Source of the DNA: Acidobacteriota bacterium
GTDB taxonomy: Bacteria > Acidobacteriota > Thermoanaerobaculia > Gp7-AA8
Length of the DNA: 64,000 nucleotides
NCBI GenBank assembly: GCA_003223645.1
Contig: QHVT01000010.1
Location: 124,001-188,000 of the forward strand
Direction of reading: 5' to 3'
Shown here in pieces: positions 44,886 to 52,748 of this stretch (its first letter is position 1; each line of letters opens with the position of its first letter). The notes under the pieces are model-generated. The model had not been told where the DNA came from, searched no databases, and worked only from the letters and a program-made list of their open reading frames with translations. Made by a program: the position numbers and the translations under genes.

Positions 44886-46127
44886 CTATTCATATCGAAG
44901 CGCTTCGATCGGATCGAGGCGCGATGCGGACAACGCGGGCGCGAATCCGGAGAAGATGCCGGTGAGGGTCGAGACGATCAGTCCCGCGATGACGAGACCG
45001 TAGGAGAATGAGATCGGGAATGACGGCGCGGCCGCGGCGACCGCGGTACACATCAGCCACGACAATCCGAGTCCGATGACGCCGCCGACGAGACAGATGG
45101 ACACGGCTTCGACGAGGAACTGCAAAAGGATGGTGCGCCTTCGCGCGCCGACGGCCTTGCGCGTGCCGATCTCGCGCGTGCGCTCTTTCACGCTGACGTA
45201 GGTGATGTTCATGATGCCGATCGCGCCGACGAAGAGCGCGAGTCCGGTGACGAACAATCCCGCGGTGGCGATGCCGGCCTTGATCGGACCGATGGTCGAG
45301 CGCAGTGCGCCCTGTTCGTTGATCGAGAAGTCGTCTTTCTGTTCGGGCTGCAGTCCGCGCACGCGGCGCATCGCGCCGGTGAGCTCGTCGCGCGCCGCCT
45401 CCATGTGGTTCTTGTCGCGCATCTTCACGCGGACCTGCGTGTCGAGCCGCGAGCTGAACGTTTTCATGAATGCGCCGAGCGGCACGACGGCGTAGGTGTC
45501 GAAGCTGAAGAGGCCGAGGAACGTGCCTTGTTTCGCGTAGACGCCGATGACGCGGAACGGCGAGCCGTTGAGCAGAACGGTCTTTTCGAGCGGTGTTTCG
45601 TTCGGGAAAAGCGCTTCGGCCACGTCATATCCGAGGACCACCACGTTGCGCCCGCCGCGCGACTCCGCCTCGTTGAAGAAGCGCCCTTCCTTGAAGGACG
45701 ACGTCGACGTCACGAGAAACTCGTCGGTCGTTCCCTGCGTGAACACGCCGGTGACTTCGTTGTCCGCATATTTCACGTTGCGCACCGTGTTCATCGCCGG
45801 AACGGCCGTGATGAGCTGCGAGTTCGGCGTGTCGCGGATGATGCGCTTCAGCTCCTCGGCGTAATGAACGTCCATGCGCCGGCGGTTGCGATAGTTCCAC
45901 CAGTCATCGACGTTGCGCCACGGCCACTTCTCGACGTACAGGATGTCGTCGCCGATCACGGAGAGGCTGCGCTCGAAGCCGACTTCGATGCCGCCGATCG
46001 CGGAGCCCATCAGCGTGACGGCGATGATGCCGATGATCACGCCGAGGGCGGTCAGCGCCGAGCGCATCTTGTGCGCGCGGATGATGCCGAAGGCGATGCG
46101 GAACGACTCGATGATTTCCTGCAACAT
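44886..46127 (-). CDS. MacB-like ABC transporter permease (no ATPase domain), second copy
   Basis: 413-residue FtsX/MacB-type permease. The N-terminus is IRAHKMRSALTALGVIIGIIAVT. Its periplasmic domain contains an unusually Trp/Arg-rich stretch (WPWRNVDDWWNYRNRRRM). The C-terminal three-helix part follows YVSVKERTREIGTRKAVGARRR and ends LDPIEALRYE. It pairs with the 43510 permease to form a heterodimer that would work with the adaptor upstream, as in MacAB-like export of peptides, lipids or antibiotics. The ATPase subunit must be encoded elsewhere. It is flanked on both sides by inverted arrays of the same repeat family. Confidence 0.93.
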   Translation of the reverse strand: MLQEIIESFRIAFGIIRAHKMRSALTALGVIIGIIAVTLMGSAIGGIEVGFERSLSVIGDDILYVEKWPWRNVDDWWNYRNRRRMDVHYAEELKRIIRDTPNSQLITAVPAMNTVRNVKYADNEVTGVFTQGTTDEFLVTSTSSFKEGRFFNEAESRGGRNVVVLGYDVAEALFPNETPLEKTVLLNGSPFRVIGVYAKQGTFLGLFSFDTYAVVPLGAFMKTFSSRLDTQVRVKMRDKNHMEAARDELTGAMRRVRGLQPEQKDDFSINEQGALRSTIGPIKAGIATAGLFVTGLALFVGAIGIMNITYVSVKERTREIGTRKAVGARRRTILLQFLVEAVSICLVGGVIGLGLSWLMCTAVAAAAPSFPISFSYGLVIAGLIVSTLTGIFSGFAPALSASRLDPIEALRYE

Positions 46128-46131
46128 AAAT

Positions 46132-46210
46132 GTGCTCGGTGCTGGTGCTGGGTGCTGGGTGCTGGGTGCTGCGCTTCTAACTCAGCACTCGGCACTCTGC
46201 ACCCGGCACT
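46132..46210. repeat. Inverted array of GCTGGGTGCC words, second copy in the operon
   Basis: The left arm GTGCTGGTGCTGGGTGCTGG is mirrored by AACTCAGCACTCGGCACTCT and CACCCGGCAC around GCGCTTCT. It separates the adaptor stop from the ATG of the second permease, leaving only a few bases for the ribosome-binding site of the latter. Confidence 0.88.
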
Positions 46211-46212
46211 TT

Positions 46213-47535
46213 CTATGTCTTTTCCTTCTCGATGGCGACCTTCGCTCCGTCTTTCAGGCGTCGCGAGATCGCGGTGTAGGAGCCCGACACGATCTCGTCT
46301 CCCGGCTTCACGCCGTTCCTGATCTCGATGAAGGTGTTGTCGGCGATGCCGGTGTCGACTTTCTGCATCTTCACTTTGTCGCCCTGCTTGACGAATACCA
46401 CGCGCTGGAGCTTGAGGCGCAGCGCGCGCTCTTTCTGTTTCTCCAGTGTTTCATTCGTAACATCGGCGCGGTTATCACCGGATTTATCGGCCGCTTCCTG
46501 GCGCACGCGCTTGCGCTCGAGCTCCTCGGGCGAGAGGTTGCTGTCCGAGCTGCGCACCGTCACGGCCTGGATCGGAATGGCGATGACGTTCTTCACGGTC
46601 GCAGTCTCGACGTCGGCGGTCGCGCTCATCCCCGGACGCAGACGCAGCGAGCGGTCGGGGATGCTGATCTTCACTTCGAAGTTCGTGACTTCTTCCTGCG
46701 TTCCGGCGTTGCGCGTCAGCGCGGTCGACGCGATCTCGCGGACGATGCCGCGCACTTCGCGATCGGGATAAGCGTCGATGGTGATGCGCGCGCTGTCGCC
46801 GACTTTCACGTCGACGACGTCGTTCTCGTTGACGTTCACGCGCGCTTCCATGTTGTCGAGATCGGCGATGCGCATCACTTCCGTGCCGGCGAACTGGCTC
46901 GTGCCGACGACGCGCTCGCCGACGCGGCTGGTGAGCGAGCTGATGGTGCCGTCGCTCGGCGCGTAGATGACGGTCTTGATCAGCGTCTGGTTGATCTGCC
47001 GCAGGGCTCCCTCGGCCTGCTGGATCTCGAACATCGCGCCGTCGAGTCCCGCCTTGGCGCTGTCGTACGACGTCTTCGCGGTGTTGCGCTCGGACTCGGA
47101 GAGCAATCCGTTGTCATACAACTTCTGAATGCGTTTGTATTCGCTCTCTGCTTTCGACAGCTCGGCGCGGAAGCGCACGCTCGCTGCCTGCGCACCGCTC
47201 AACGCGGCCTGCTGCGACTCGACCTGCGCGCGGTAGGTGTCCGGCTTGATGCGCAGCAGCAGCTGCCCTTTGCGCACGGACTGCCCTTCCTTGACCGGGA
47301 TCTCGACGATCTCGCCCGATACTTCCGGCGCGATCTTCACTTCGACTTCGGGCTGGATCTTCCCGGTCGCGGTGACGACCTGGGTGATGTTCGTGCGGAA
47401 TGCTTTGTCCGTCGTCACGAGGATCGGCTTCTCGCCCTTGCGCTTCCCCGCCATCGCAATGAACACGATGACGACGAGCACGATGATGCCGATGATGATG
47501 AAAAGCTTCTTTCGGGAACGCTTCCGCTCTGCCAT
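46213..47535 (-). CDS. MacA/HlyD-type periplasmic adaptor protein
   Basis: 440-residue membrane-fusion protein. The N-terminal anchor helix is KLFIIIGIIVLVVIVFIAMAG. It is followed by the lipoyl half-motif (VTATGKIQPEVEVKIAPEVS and VKEGQSVRKGQLLLRIKPDT), a long coiled-coil hairpin (QVESQQAALSGAQAASVRF to TLIKTVIYAPSDG), a beta-barrel (VNVNENDVVDVKVGDSA) and a membrane-proximal domain. A ~35-residue polar insert (SPEELERKRVRQEAADKSGD) interrupts the last domain. It is first in the three-gene export operon. No outer-membrane TolC gene is in the window. Confidence 0.93.
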   Translation of the reverse strand: MAERKRSRKKLFIIIGIIVLVVIVFIAMAGKRKGEKPILVTTDKAFRTNITQVVTATGKIQPEVEVKIAPEVSGEIVEIPVKEGQSVRKGQLLLRIKPDTYRAQVESQQAALSGAQAASVRFRAELSKAESEYKRIQKLYDNGLLSESERNTAKTSYDSAKAGLDGAMFEIQQAEGALRQINQTLIKTVIYAPSDGTISSLTSRVGERVVGTSQFAGTEVMRIADLDNMEARVNVNENDVVDVKVGDSARITIDAYPDREVRGIVREIASTALTRNAGTQEEVTNFEVKISIPDRSLRLRPGMSATADVETATVKNVIAIPIQAVTVRSSDSNLSPEELERKRVRQEAADKSGDNRADVTNETLEKQKERALRLKLQRVVFVKQGDKVKMQKVDTGIADNTFIEIRNGVKPGDEIVSGSYTAISRRLKDGAKVAIEKEKT

Positions 47536-47582
47536 GACCTCATCATACGGATTGCAGCAAAAAAGTTTGCAGCAGCGTGATA

Positions 47583-47765
47583 ATGCCGCGCATGCTGCGA
47601 CGTTCGCTTTCCATTCTCGCCGCTGGCGGCGATCCGCATCTCGACACGCTGCGCGCGAACATGCTCATTCAGAACGGCGACCTCGGCGTCGCGCTCGCCG
47701 ATCTCACGACCGTTCCGGAGTACTCGGAATTCGTCCGCTCGAGCGCGTACGGACGGTTGCAGTGA
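47583..47765 (+). CDS. short protein of about 60 aa, coupled to the next gene
   Basis: The frame from ATG at 47583 (a GTG six bases upstream and another ATG at 47592 are alternatives) encodes MPRMLRRSLSILAAGGDPHL and continues to GRLQ. There is no membrane segment and no recognised domain; the middle looks like one TPR-like helix pair (HLDTLRANMLIQNGDLGVAL). Its TGA overlaps the GTG of the 103-aa gene (GTGA), which is the main reason to accept it. It diverges from the adaptor gene with only ~47 bases between. Confidence 0.5.
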   Translation: MPRMLRRSLSILAAGGDPHLDTLRANMLIQNGDLGVALADLTTVPEYSEFVRSSAYGRLQ

Positions 47766-48073
47766 GCGTTCGCTTCGAGACTGACGGCGGCTTCATGGGA
47801 CGCGGCATCGGTTGGGTCGCAATCGAAGACGATCGCGTCACGGCGAGCGATGGCTTCCGCACATTCGAAGGAACACTGACCGCTGACGAAGAGCGCGAGC
47901 TGCAAGCGCTGCTCGATTCCGTGCAATGGGACGCGCCGCCGGGACGCGTGCACGCCGATCAGATCACGTACACGCTCACGAGCGGAGAGCGAGCGGTGTC
48001 GTGGCGCGGCGAGAGCGATTCGAACGAAGTGCGCGAGTGGATGTGGAAGTTGCGCGCGCGGATCGCGAGATAG
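47762..48073 (+). CDS. protein of 103 aa, unknown function
   Basis: GTG start overlapping the preceding stop. The product (VSVRFETDGGFMGRGIGWVA and on) reads as a compact beta-rich domain: alternating strands FETDGG, GIGWVAIEDD, FEGTLTADEE, then a helix and the strands DQITYTLTSGERAVSWRG, ending in a basic helix (VREWMWKLRARIAR). I do not recognise the family. The DNA is codon-like throughout, and the stop is followed at once by a repeat. Confidence 0.62.
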   Translation: MSVRFETDGGFMGRGIGWVAIEDDRVTASDGFRTFEGTLTADEERELQALLDSVQWDAPPGRVHADQITYTLTSGERAVSWRGESDSNEVREWMWKLRARIAR

Positions 48074-48167
48074 TCCTAGAAGTCCTATCAGTCCTAGAGG
48101 TCCTATCAGTCCTATCAGTCCTATAGGACCAATGAGACGAATAGGACTTTCTAGGACTGATAGAACA
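48074..48167. repeat. Inverted array of AGTCCTATC words
   Basis: The left arm is GTCCTAGAAGTCCTATCAGT plus four further near-tandem copies. The right arm (ATAGGACTTTCTAGGACTGA) is shorter and mirrors it. It is the only copy of this word family in the window and shows the same design: short tandem words in one arm, reverse-complement words in the other. Confidence 0.82.
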
Positions 48168-48178
48168 TTCGGGGCCAC

Positions 48179-48212
48179 AAAAAAATGCGGCGGCCTTTTT
48201 GAGGCCGCCGCA
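48179..48212 (-). terminator. Rho-independent terminator of the M4 protease gene
   Basis: On the minus strand an 11-bp stem (TGCGGCGGCCT, mirrored 48202-48212) with a 5-nt loop is followed by a run of seven T (48179-48185 read as A on the plus strand). It lies 20 bases after the stop of the M4 protease. Confidence 0.93.
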
Positions 48213-48232
48213 CTTTCGTTCATGGTGAAGTT

Positions 48233-50386
48233 TTACGGATGCGTGGAGCAGAGCGAGAAGGTGCCGCCTCCGCTGTATGCATAGATGCGCCACCGGTAAG
48301 TGCCGGCGGTCGCGGTGTAGGTGATGTTCTCCGTTGCGGTCGTGCCTTCGCTTGCCGCGACCTGCGCCCAGGTGGAGCCGTTCCACTTCTGCAGGTAGAG
48401 GTCGAAGTCGACGCCGGTGCCGGTGAGCTTGCCGCTGATCGTGCCTGCATTCGACGTGAAGCCGCTTGTGGTCGGCTGATACGACGTCGCGCCGGTGCCG
48501 CTGAGCGAGCCGGTGTACGTGTTGGTGCAGGTCGAGCCGCCGGTGTAGGTCGCCTTCAGCGTCACGCCGGAGTAGGCGCTGAAGCCGTTGAGGCTGATGT
48601 ACCAGTCGCCGGCCGCAGGACTCGACATCGTGCAGGTCTCGGCGTTTCCGTTGACGTACGGCCGGCAGTTGTAGCTCGAGCTGGTCGGAATCGATCCGAA
48701 CTTCACATACATATCGGCATCGCCCGTGCCGCCGGACATCACGACCTGCAGCTGCGTCTGTCCGCTCGGAACCGTGATCTTGAAGTTCGTCCAGCTGCCG
48801 GTAGCGCCGCTGAGGTTCGTGACCGCAACGCCGTTGGTGAGGGTCGTCGTGCCGCCGCCGCCACCGCTGCCGCCCGGAGCGCCGACCGCGTCCCACGCCG
48901 CATTGACTGAAGCCGCGGCCGTGGCGCCGTAGAGATCCGTCGCCGCCTGTGCGGTGCCGGTGCGCGCGCTGGAGAATCCGGTCGACGAAGTCCAGTACGT
49001 GGTGAGCGCGCGATACCAGATGCGCTGCGCCATGTCGAGCGACGTGCTCGACGTCGCGCTGAGCGGCGTCACGTTGACGCTCGTCCTGCGCGGATGCGTG
49101 CCGCCCATGACCATGAGGTAATACGCAAGGTTGGCAATGCCGGAGTTCGTGTGGACGCCGCCGTGATCGAGAGTGCCGGTGTAGCGCGTCGGGTAGTAGT
49201 CGGAGTCGCCTGCCGCTGCAGGATCGTTCATGTAGCGGAGCGCGTCGCCGGCCGTCGACGGCGTGTAGATGTCTTCGCCGACCTTCCAGGTGTTCGCGTT
49301 CGGCGTGCCGCCGTTCTTCGAGTACGCCTCGCAGGAATTGCCGAGGATGTCGGACGTCGCTTCATTCAGCGCGCCGGACTCGTTCGAGTAGACGAGATTC
49401 GCGGTGCGCTCGGTGACGGCGTGCGTGAGCTCGTGCGCGTCGACGTCGAGCGCCTTCGACAGCGGCGCGAACTGCGAGCCGTCGCCGTCGCCGTAAACCA
49501 TCTGCGATCCGTTCCAGAACGCGTTGTTGTAGTTCGACAGGTAGTGCACCGACGAGATGATCTGCGCGCCGGCGTTGTCGTAGGAATCGCGGTTGAAGAC
49601 GTTCTTGTAGAAGTCGTAGGTGTTGCCTGCGTAGTTGTACGCGGCCTGCGCCGTCGTGTCGCTGGTCTGCGTACCGCCCTCGGACCAGAGCAGCGTGCCG
49701 GGAAGCGCGGAGCCGTTGTTGGCCGTGTAAACCTTCCGGCTCTTCAGGCGCTTGTAGATGCTGTCCGTGAAAATCAGGTCGCCCGTGCCGGTCGCATTCG
49801 CGTAGACGCGGACGAGCTGCGCACCTTCCGCATCTTTGTACGAAATCGTAGCAACCCACGCGAGGTAGGCCTGGCTGCGCTCGTTGACGACGTACACGAG
49901 CGAGGGGCTGGCCATCATCGTCGGGAAGTCGGCGCCGATCTCGTTGGCCGCGTTACTGATCGCGGAGTAGCCGTCGACCGTCGCATGACGCGGCAGCTTT
50001 TCGTCGTCGCCCGGCATGAAGCGGCCGTTCAGCGCGATGACGTTTCCGCTCGCATCGGCGTGCACGATCATTTCCGCGCCGACGACCGGAAGACCGCGAT
50101 ACTTCTCCTGGAACTTGATGTGCGTCTGCCCGAGGTTGTCGGTGACGGACGAGACGGCATCGAAGTCTTCGACACCGTTCATGTGCAGCAGCTCGCGCTG
50201 CGCTTTCAGAAAGTCCTTCGCGGCTTTGTCTTTCTGTCCGGCGCCGAGCGATCCGAGATCGCCCGTGACGAATGTCGGGACTCCGTTGGGATCCTGATCG
50301 TGAATTTTGATCTTGCTGTCGGAGGTGGGGTTCTTTGCCAGGGCGACCGTGGTAGTGAATGCGAGAACGACAATCAGCTTCTTCAA
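48233..50386 (-). CDS. M4 thermolysin-like metallopeptidase with two C-terminal PPC-type domains
   Basis: Secreted 717-residue zinc endopeptidase. The order is signal peptide (MKKLIVVLAFTTTVALA), FTP/PepSY propeptide to about residue 215 (EKYRGLPVVGAEMIVHADAS), and the M4 catalytic domain with H318-E-L-T-H322 and zinc ligand E342 in NESGALNEATSDI. The acid-histidine region is GGVHTNSGIANLAYYLM. Two beta domains follow: a PPC domain (TVPSGQTQLQVVMSGGTGDA) with a disulphide pair, and a second PPC-like one (GTGVDFDLYLQKWNGSTWAQ) at the end. Such C-terminal domains aid secretion or surface binding and are often trimmed. It has its own strong terminator. Confidence 0.95.
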   Translation of the reverse strand: MKKLIVVLAFTTTVALAKNPTSDSKIKIHDQDPNGVPTFVTGDLGSLGAGQKDKAAKDFLKAQRELLHMNGVEDFDAVSSVTDNLGQTHIKFQEKYRGLPVVGAEMIVHADASGNVIALNGRFMPGDDEKLPRHATVDGYSAISNAANEIGADFPTMMASPSLVYVVNERSQAYLAWVATISYKDAEGAQLVRVYANATGTGDLIFTDSIYKRLKSRKVYTANNGSALPGTLLWSEGGTQTSDTTAQAAYNYAGNTYDFYKNVFNRDSYDNAGAQIISSVHYLSNYNNAFWNGSQMVYGDGDGSQFAPLSKALDVDAHELTHAVTERTANLVYSNESGALNEATSDILGNSCEAYSKNGGTPNANTWKVGEDIYTPSTAGDALRYMNDPAAAGDSDYYPTRYTGTLDHGGVHTNSGIANLAYYLMVMGGTHPRRTSVNVTPLSATSSTSLDMAQRIWYRALTTYWTSSTGFSSARTGTAQAATDLYGATAAASVNAAWDAVGAPGGSGGGGGTTTLTNGVAVTNLSGATGSWTNFKITVPSGQTQLQVVMSGGTGDADMYVKFGSIPTSSSYNCRPYVNGNAETCTMSSPAAGDWYISLNGFSAYSGVTLKATYTGGSTCTNTYTGSLSGTGATSYQPTTSGFTSNAGTISGKLTGTGVDFDLYLQKWNGSTWAQVAASEGTTATENITYTATAGTYRWRIYAYSGGGTFSLCSTHP

Positions 50387-50571
50387 GATGTTTTAACCCG
50401 GCCCTTTCTTCGTTATTGACCCATAAGTAGGCGGGCGGGCAGAAAGGCAACGGCGATACCACATAGCTAAGTTGTTGATTCTGTTGGTATGGACTAATTT
50501 ACATGGATCATTAACTGATCCCGATGCGTTGTTACGGATCGGTTTCGAGGGTCATGAACTGACCTAAAGGA

Positions 50572-52623
50572 TCAGCGCACGACCCGTGCGCGCGTCCGCC
50601 ACGACGCGGCGCCTGCCGGATCGCCGAAAGTTTCGAGCTGTTTGGCGATGTCGAGGCAGACGGCTGGCTTCGGATGTTGCGCGGCGAGACGCACTAATGT
50701 TGTGTTCGCCGCTGCGCGCTGTCCGCCAATCAACTGCAATAGAGAGAGGTCGGCATATGCCTGCAAGTCGTGCGGATCGGCTTCGATCGCGCGTTGAAAC
50801 TCGCGTTCTGCATCGGCGGGACGATTGAGACGCGCGAGCGCGTCGGCGGCAACATAGTGAAAGCGCCGCGGCAGCGACGCGCCAGTGGCTTTGCGCTCGC
50901 GCTGCACGTCATCGAGCAGTTGCAGCGTCCGCGCGTAGTCGCGCTGCAACGATGCGATGCGCGCCGCGAGAAACAGCGCGTGCGTTTTCTCGGCCGGCGA
51001 TGACTCCGCTGCTGCTTCTTCGCGCGTGGCGGTTGCGACGTCCTGCCGCGCGAGCGCGATCTCGCCGAGGAGCAGATGGGCGCCGGGCTGCTTCGCGGAG
51101 AGCGCGATCTGCGCGTGCGACGCGGCGTCGTCGATCTTTCCGGATTCGAGCAGCGCGAATCCGGCGGAGAGCGCGAACGAGCCCGCAAGGCGCGGCGTCC
51201 TCGCGATCCCCTCCTCGTACACACGAACGGCGGATTCGGCATCGCCGATCGTGTCGTACTCCTCGCCGAGCTGCTCGCGCACATCGCTCCATCGCGGATT
51301 TTCCGCGAGCAGCGCTTGCAGCGCAGCGATCGCGCCGGCGTGATCGCCGTGCGCGCGAAGATCGGCGACCGATTTCAATCGACCGAGTTGGCCGATGACG
51401 TCTTTCGGATCGGGAAGCGGACCGCTCGCGGCTTCGGCGCCCGCGTTGATGTAGCCGAGGGCGGCGAGCTTCTTCGCTTCCTCCGGATCAATGCGGTCGG
51501 GTGCGGCGAACGCGCCGCCGAGATCTTGCGCGAGCTGGCGAGACGCGCTGAACGCGCGGCGCTCGCGATCGATGATGTTCGTCCGCTCGCGCGGATCGCG
51601 CGCGAGGTCGTACACCTCGCCGCGCGGCGCATCGATGACGTGCTGATGATCGCGAACGATCGATCGCAGCTCCGACCAGCCGAGGTGAATGCGCGGGAAG
51701 AACGACTCCGCGTAGGCGGCGCGCGAGGCGGGCACATCGCGAAGCAGCGACACGCCTTTCATCGACGAAGGCGGCGCGATGCCGGCGGCGTCGAGAATCG
51801 TCGGCGCGACGTCGATGAGCTGCGCGTTCGTGTCAGCATTCCCGGTCGCGCGCCGCGCGTTCTTCGGCAGCTTCACGATCAGCGGCACGTGCAGGTCTTC
51901 GGCGTAGAGAAACACGCCGTGTTCCTGCTCGCCGTGATCCATCAGCCCTTCGCCATGATCGGAGACCAGCACGATGATCGCGCGGTCGTAGATGCCGCTC
52001 GCTTTCAGATGATCGAGAAACGCGCCGGTGATCGCGTCGGCCGCGCGCACGTCGTCGTCGTACGCCGGCTCGTACGGCGCGTGCGGCTCGTAGAGATGAA
52101 GAAAGTAGAAGAACGGTTCGTCGCGATGCGCGTCGATCCACTCCTCCGCGATTTTCTCCGTCGCCGTCCCGCGCCGCTGCAGCGCGCCGATCGGAGCGCC
52201 TTCGACGAGACCGATCGCATCGTCGTAATTTTCGAAGCCGTTCGCCGCGCCTGTCGTCGCGCGCAGCACGTACGCGGACACGGCTGCGCCGGTGCGATAT
52301 CCATTCGCACGCAGAACCGATGCGAGCGTCGGCTTCGCGCCGTCGAAGTGATAGCCGGAGTTGTCGCGCACTCCGTGCTCCGGCGGCAGGAGGCCGGTGA
52401 AGATCGAGAGGTGCGACGGCAGCGTGAGCGGGCAGTGCGACCAGGCGTGGCGAAACGCCATGCCGTCGCGCGCAAGCGCGTCGAGATGCGGCGTGCGCTG
52501 CGGCGTCACGCGATCCGCGCGCAGCGTGTCGATCGAGATCAGGATGACGGGCGGCGGCTGGCGCTTCGCGCACGCGGCGAGGAGCAGCAGAACGAGCGCG
52601 CAGCGCTTCACGCGCGCGACCAT
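50572..52623 (-). CDS. sulfatase-like (alkaline phosphatase superfamily) lipoprotein with TPR domain
   Basis: 683-residue exported lipoprotein (lipobox LLAAC, C18). The N-terminal catalytic domain resembles sulfatases: ILISIDTLRAD (metal aspartate D32), T67-L-P-S-H in CPLTLPSHLSIFTGLLPPEH, and VLVSDHGEGLMDHGEQEHG. The nucleophile position normally held by the formylglycine Cys/Ser of C-x-P-S-R is T67, so it may use threonine like phosphoethanolamine transferases and other phospho-transferring relatives. Residues about 420-680 form TPR helices (AVRVYEEGIARTPRLAGSFA). Sulfatase-TPR fusions of this TLPSH type recur in related phyla. The substrate is unknown. A GTG 12 bases further in is an alternative start. 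Confidence 0.85.
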   Translation of the reverse strand: MVARVKRCALVLLLLAACAKRQPPPVILISIDTLRADRVTPQRTPHLDALARDGMAFRHAWSHCPLTLPSHLSIFTGLLPPEHGVRDNSGYHFDGAKPTLASVLRANGYRTGAAVSAYVLRATTGAANGFENYDDAIGLVEGAPIGALQRRGTATEKIAEEWIDAHRDEPFFYFLHLYEPHAPYEPAYDDDVRAADAITGAFLDHLKASGIYDRAIIVLVSDHGEGLMDHGEQEHGVFLYAEDLHVPLIVKLPKNARRATGNADTNAQLIDVAPTILDAAGIAPPSSMKGVSLLRDVPASRAAYAESFFPRIHLGWSELRSIVRDHQHVIDAPRGEVYDLARDPRERTNIIDRERRAFSASRQLAQDLGGAFAAPDRIDPEEAKKLAALGYINAGAEAASGPLPDPKDVIGQLGRLKSVADLRAHGDHAGAIAALQALLAENPRWSDVREQLGEEYDTIGDAESAVRVYEEGIARTPRLAGSFALSAGFALLESGKIDDAASHAQIALSAKQPGAHLLLGEIALARQDVATATREEAAAESSPAEKTHALFLAARIASLQRDYARTLQLLDDVQRERKATGASLPRRFHYVAADALARLNRPADAEREFQRAIEADPHDLQAYADLSLLQLIGGQRAAANTTLVRLAAQHPKPAVCLDIAKQLETFGDPAGAASWRTRARVVR

Positions 52624-52631
52624 AGCATGCA

Positions 52632-52712
52632 GGACATGCGGTTAGGCGGTTGCTCGGTTACGCGGTTGCTCGGAACTGCGCAACCGCGTGACTGCGCAAC
52701 CGCGCAACCGGA
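52632..52712. repeat. Inverted array of GCGGTTGC words, second copy
   Basis: The left arm TGCGGTTAGGCGGTTGCTCG is mirrored by CAACCGCGTGACTGCGCAAC around GGAACTGC. It belongs to the same family as 6252-6326. It lies in the divergent gap between the sulfatase-like gene and glycerol kinase. Confidence 0.82.
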
Positions 52713-52748
52713 ATCGCGCCACTCCACGCCGGCGAATAGAATCTGCCG

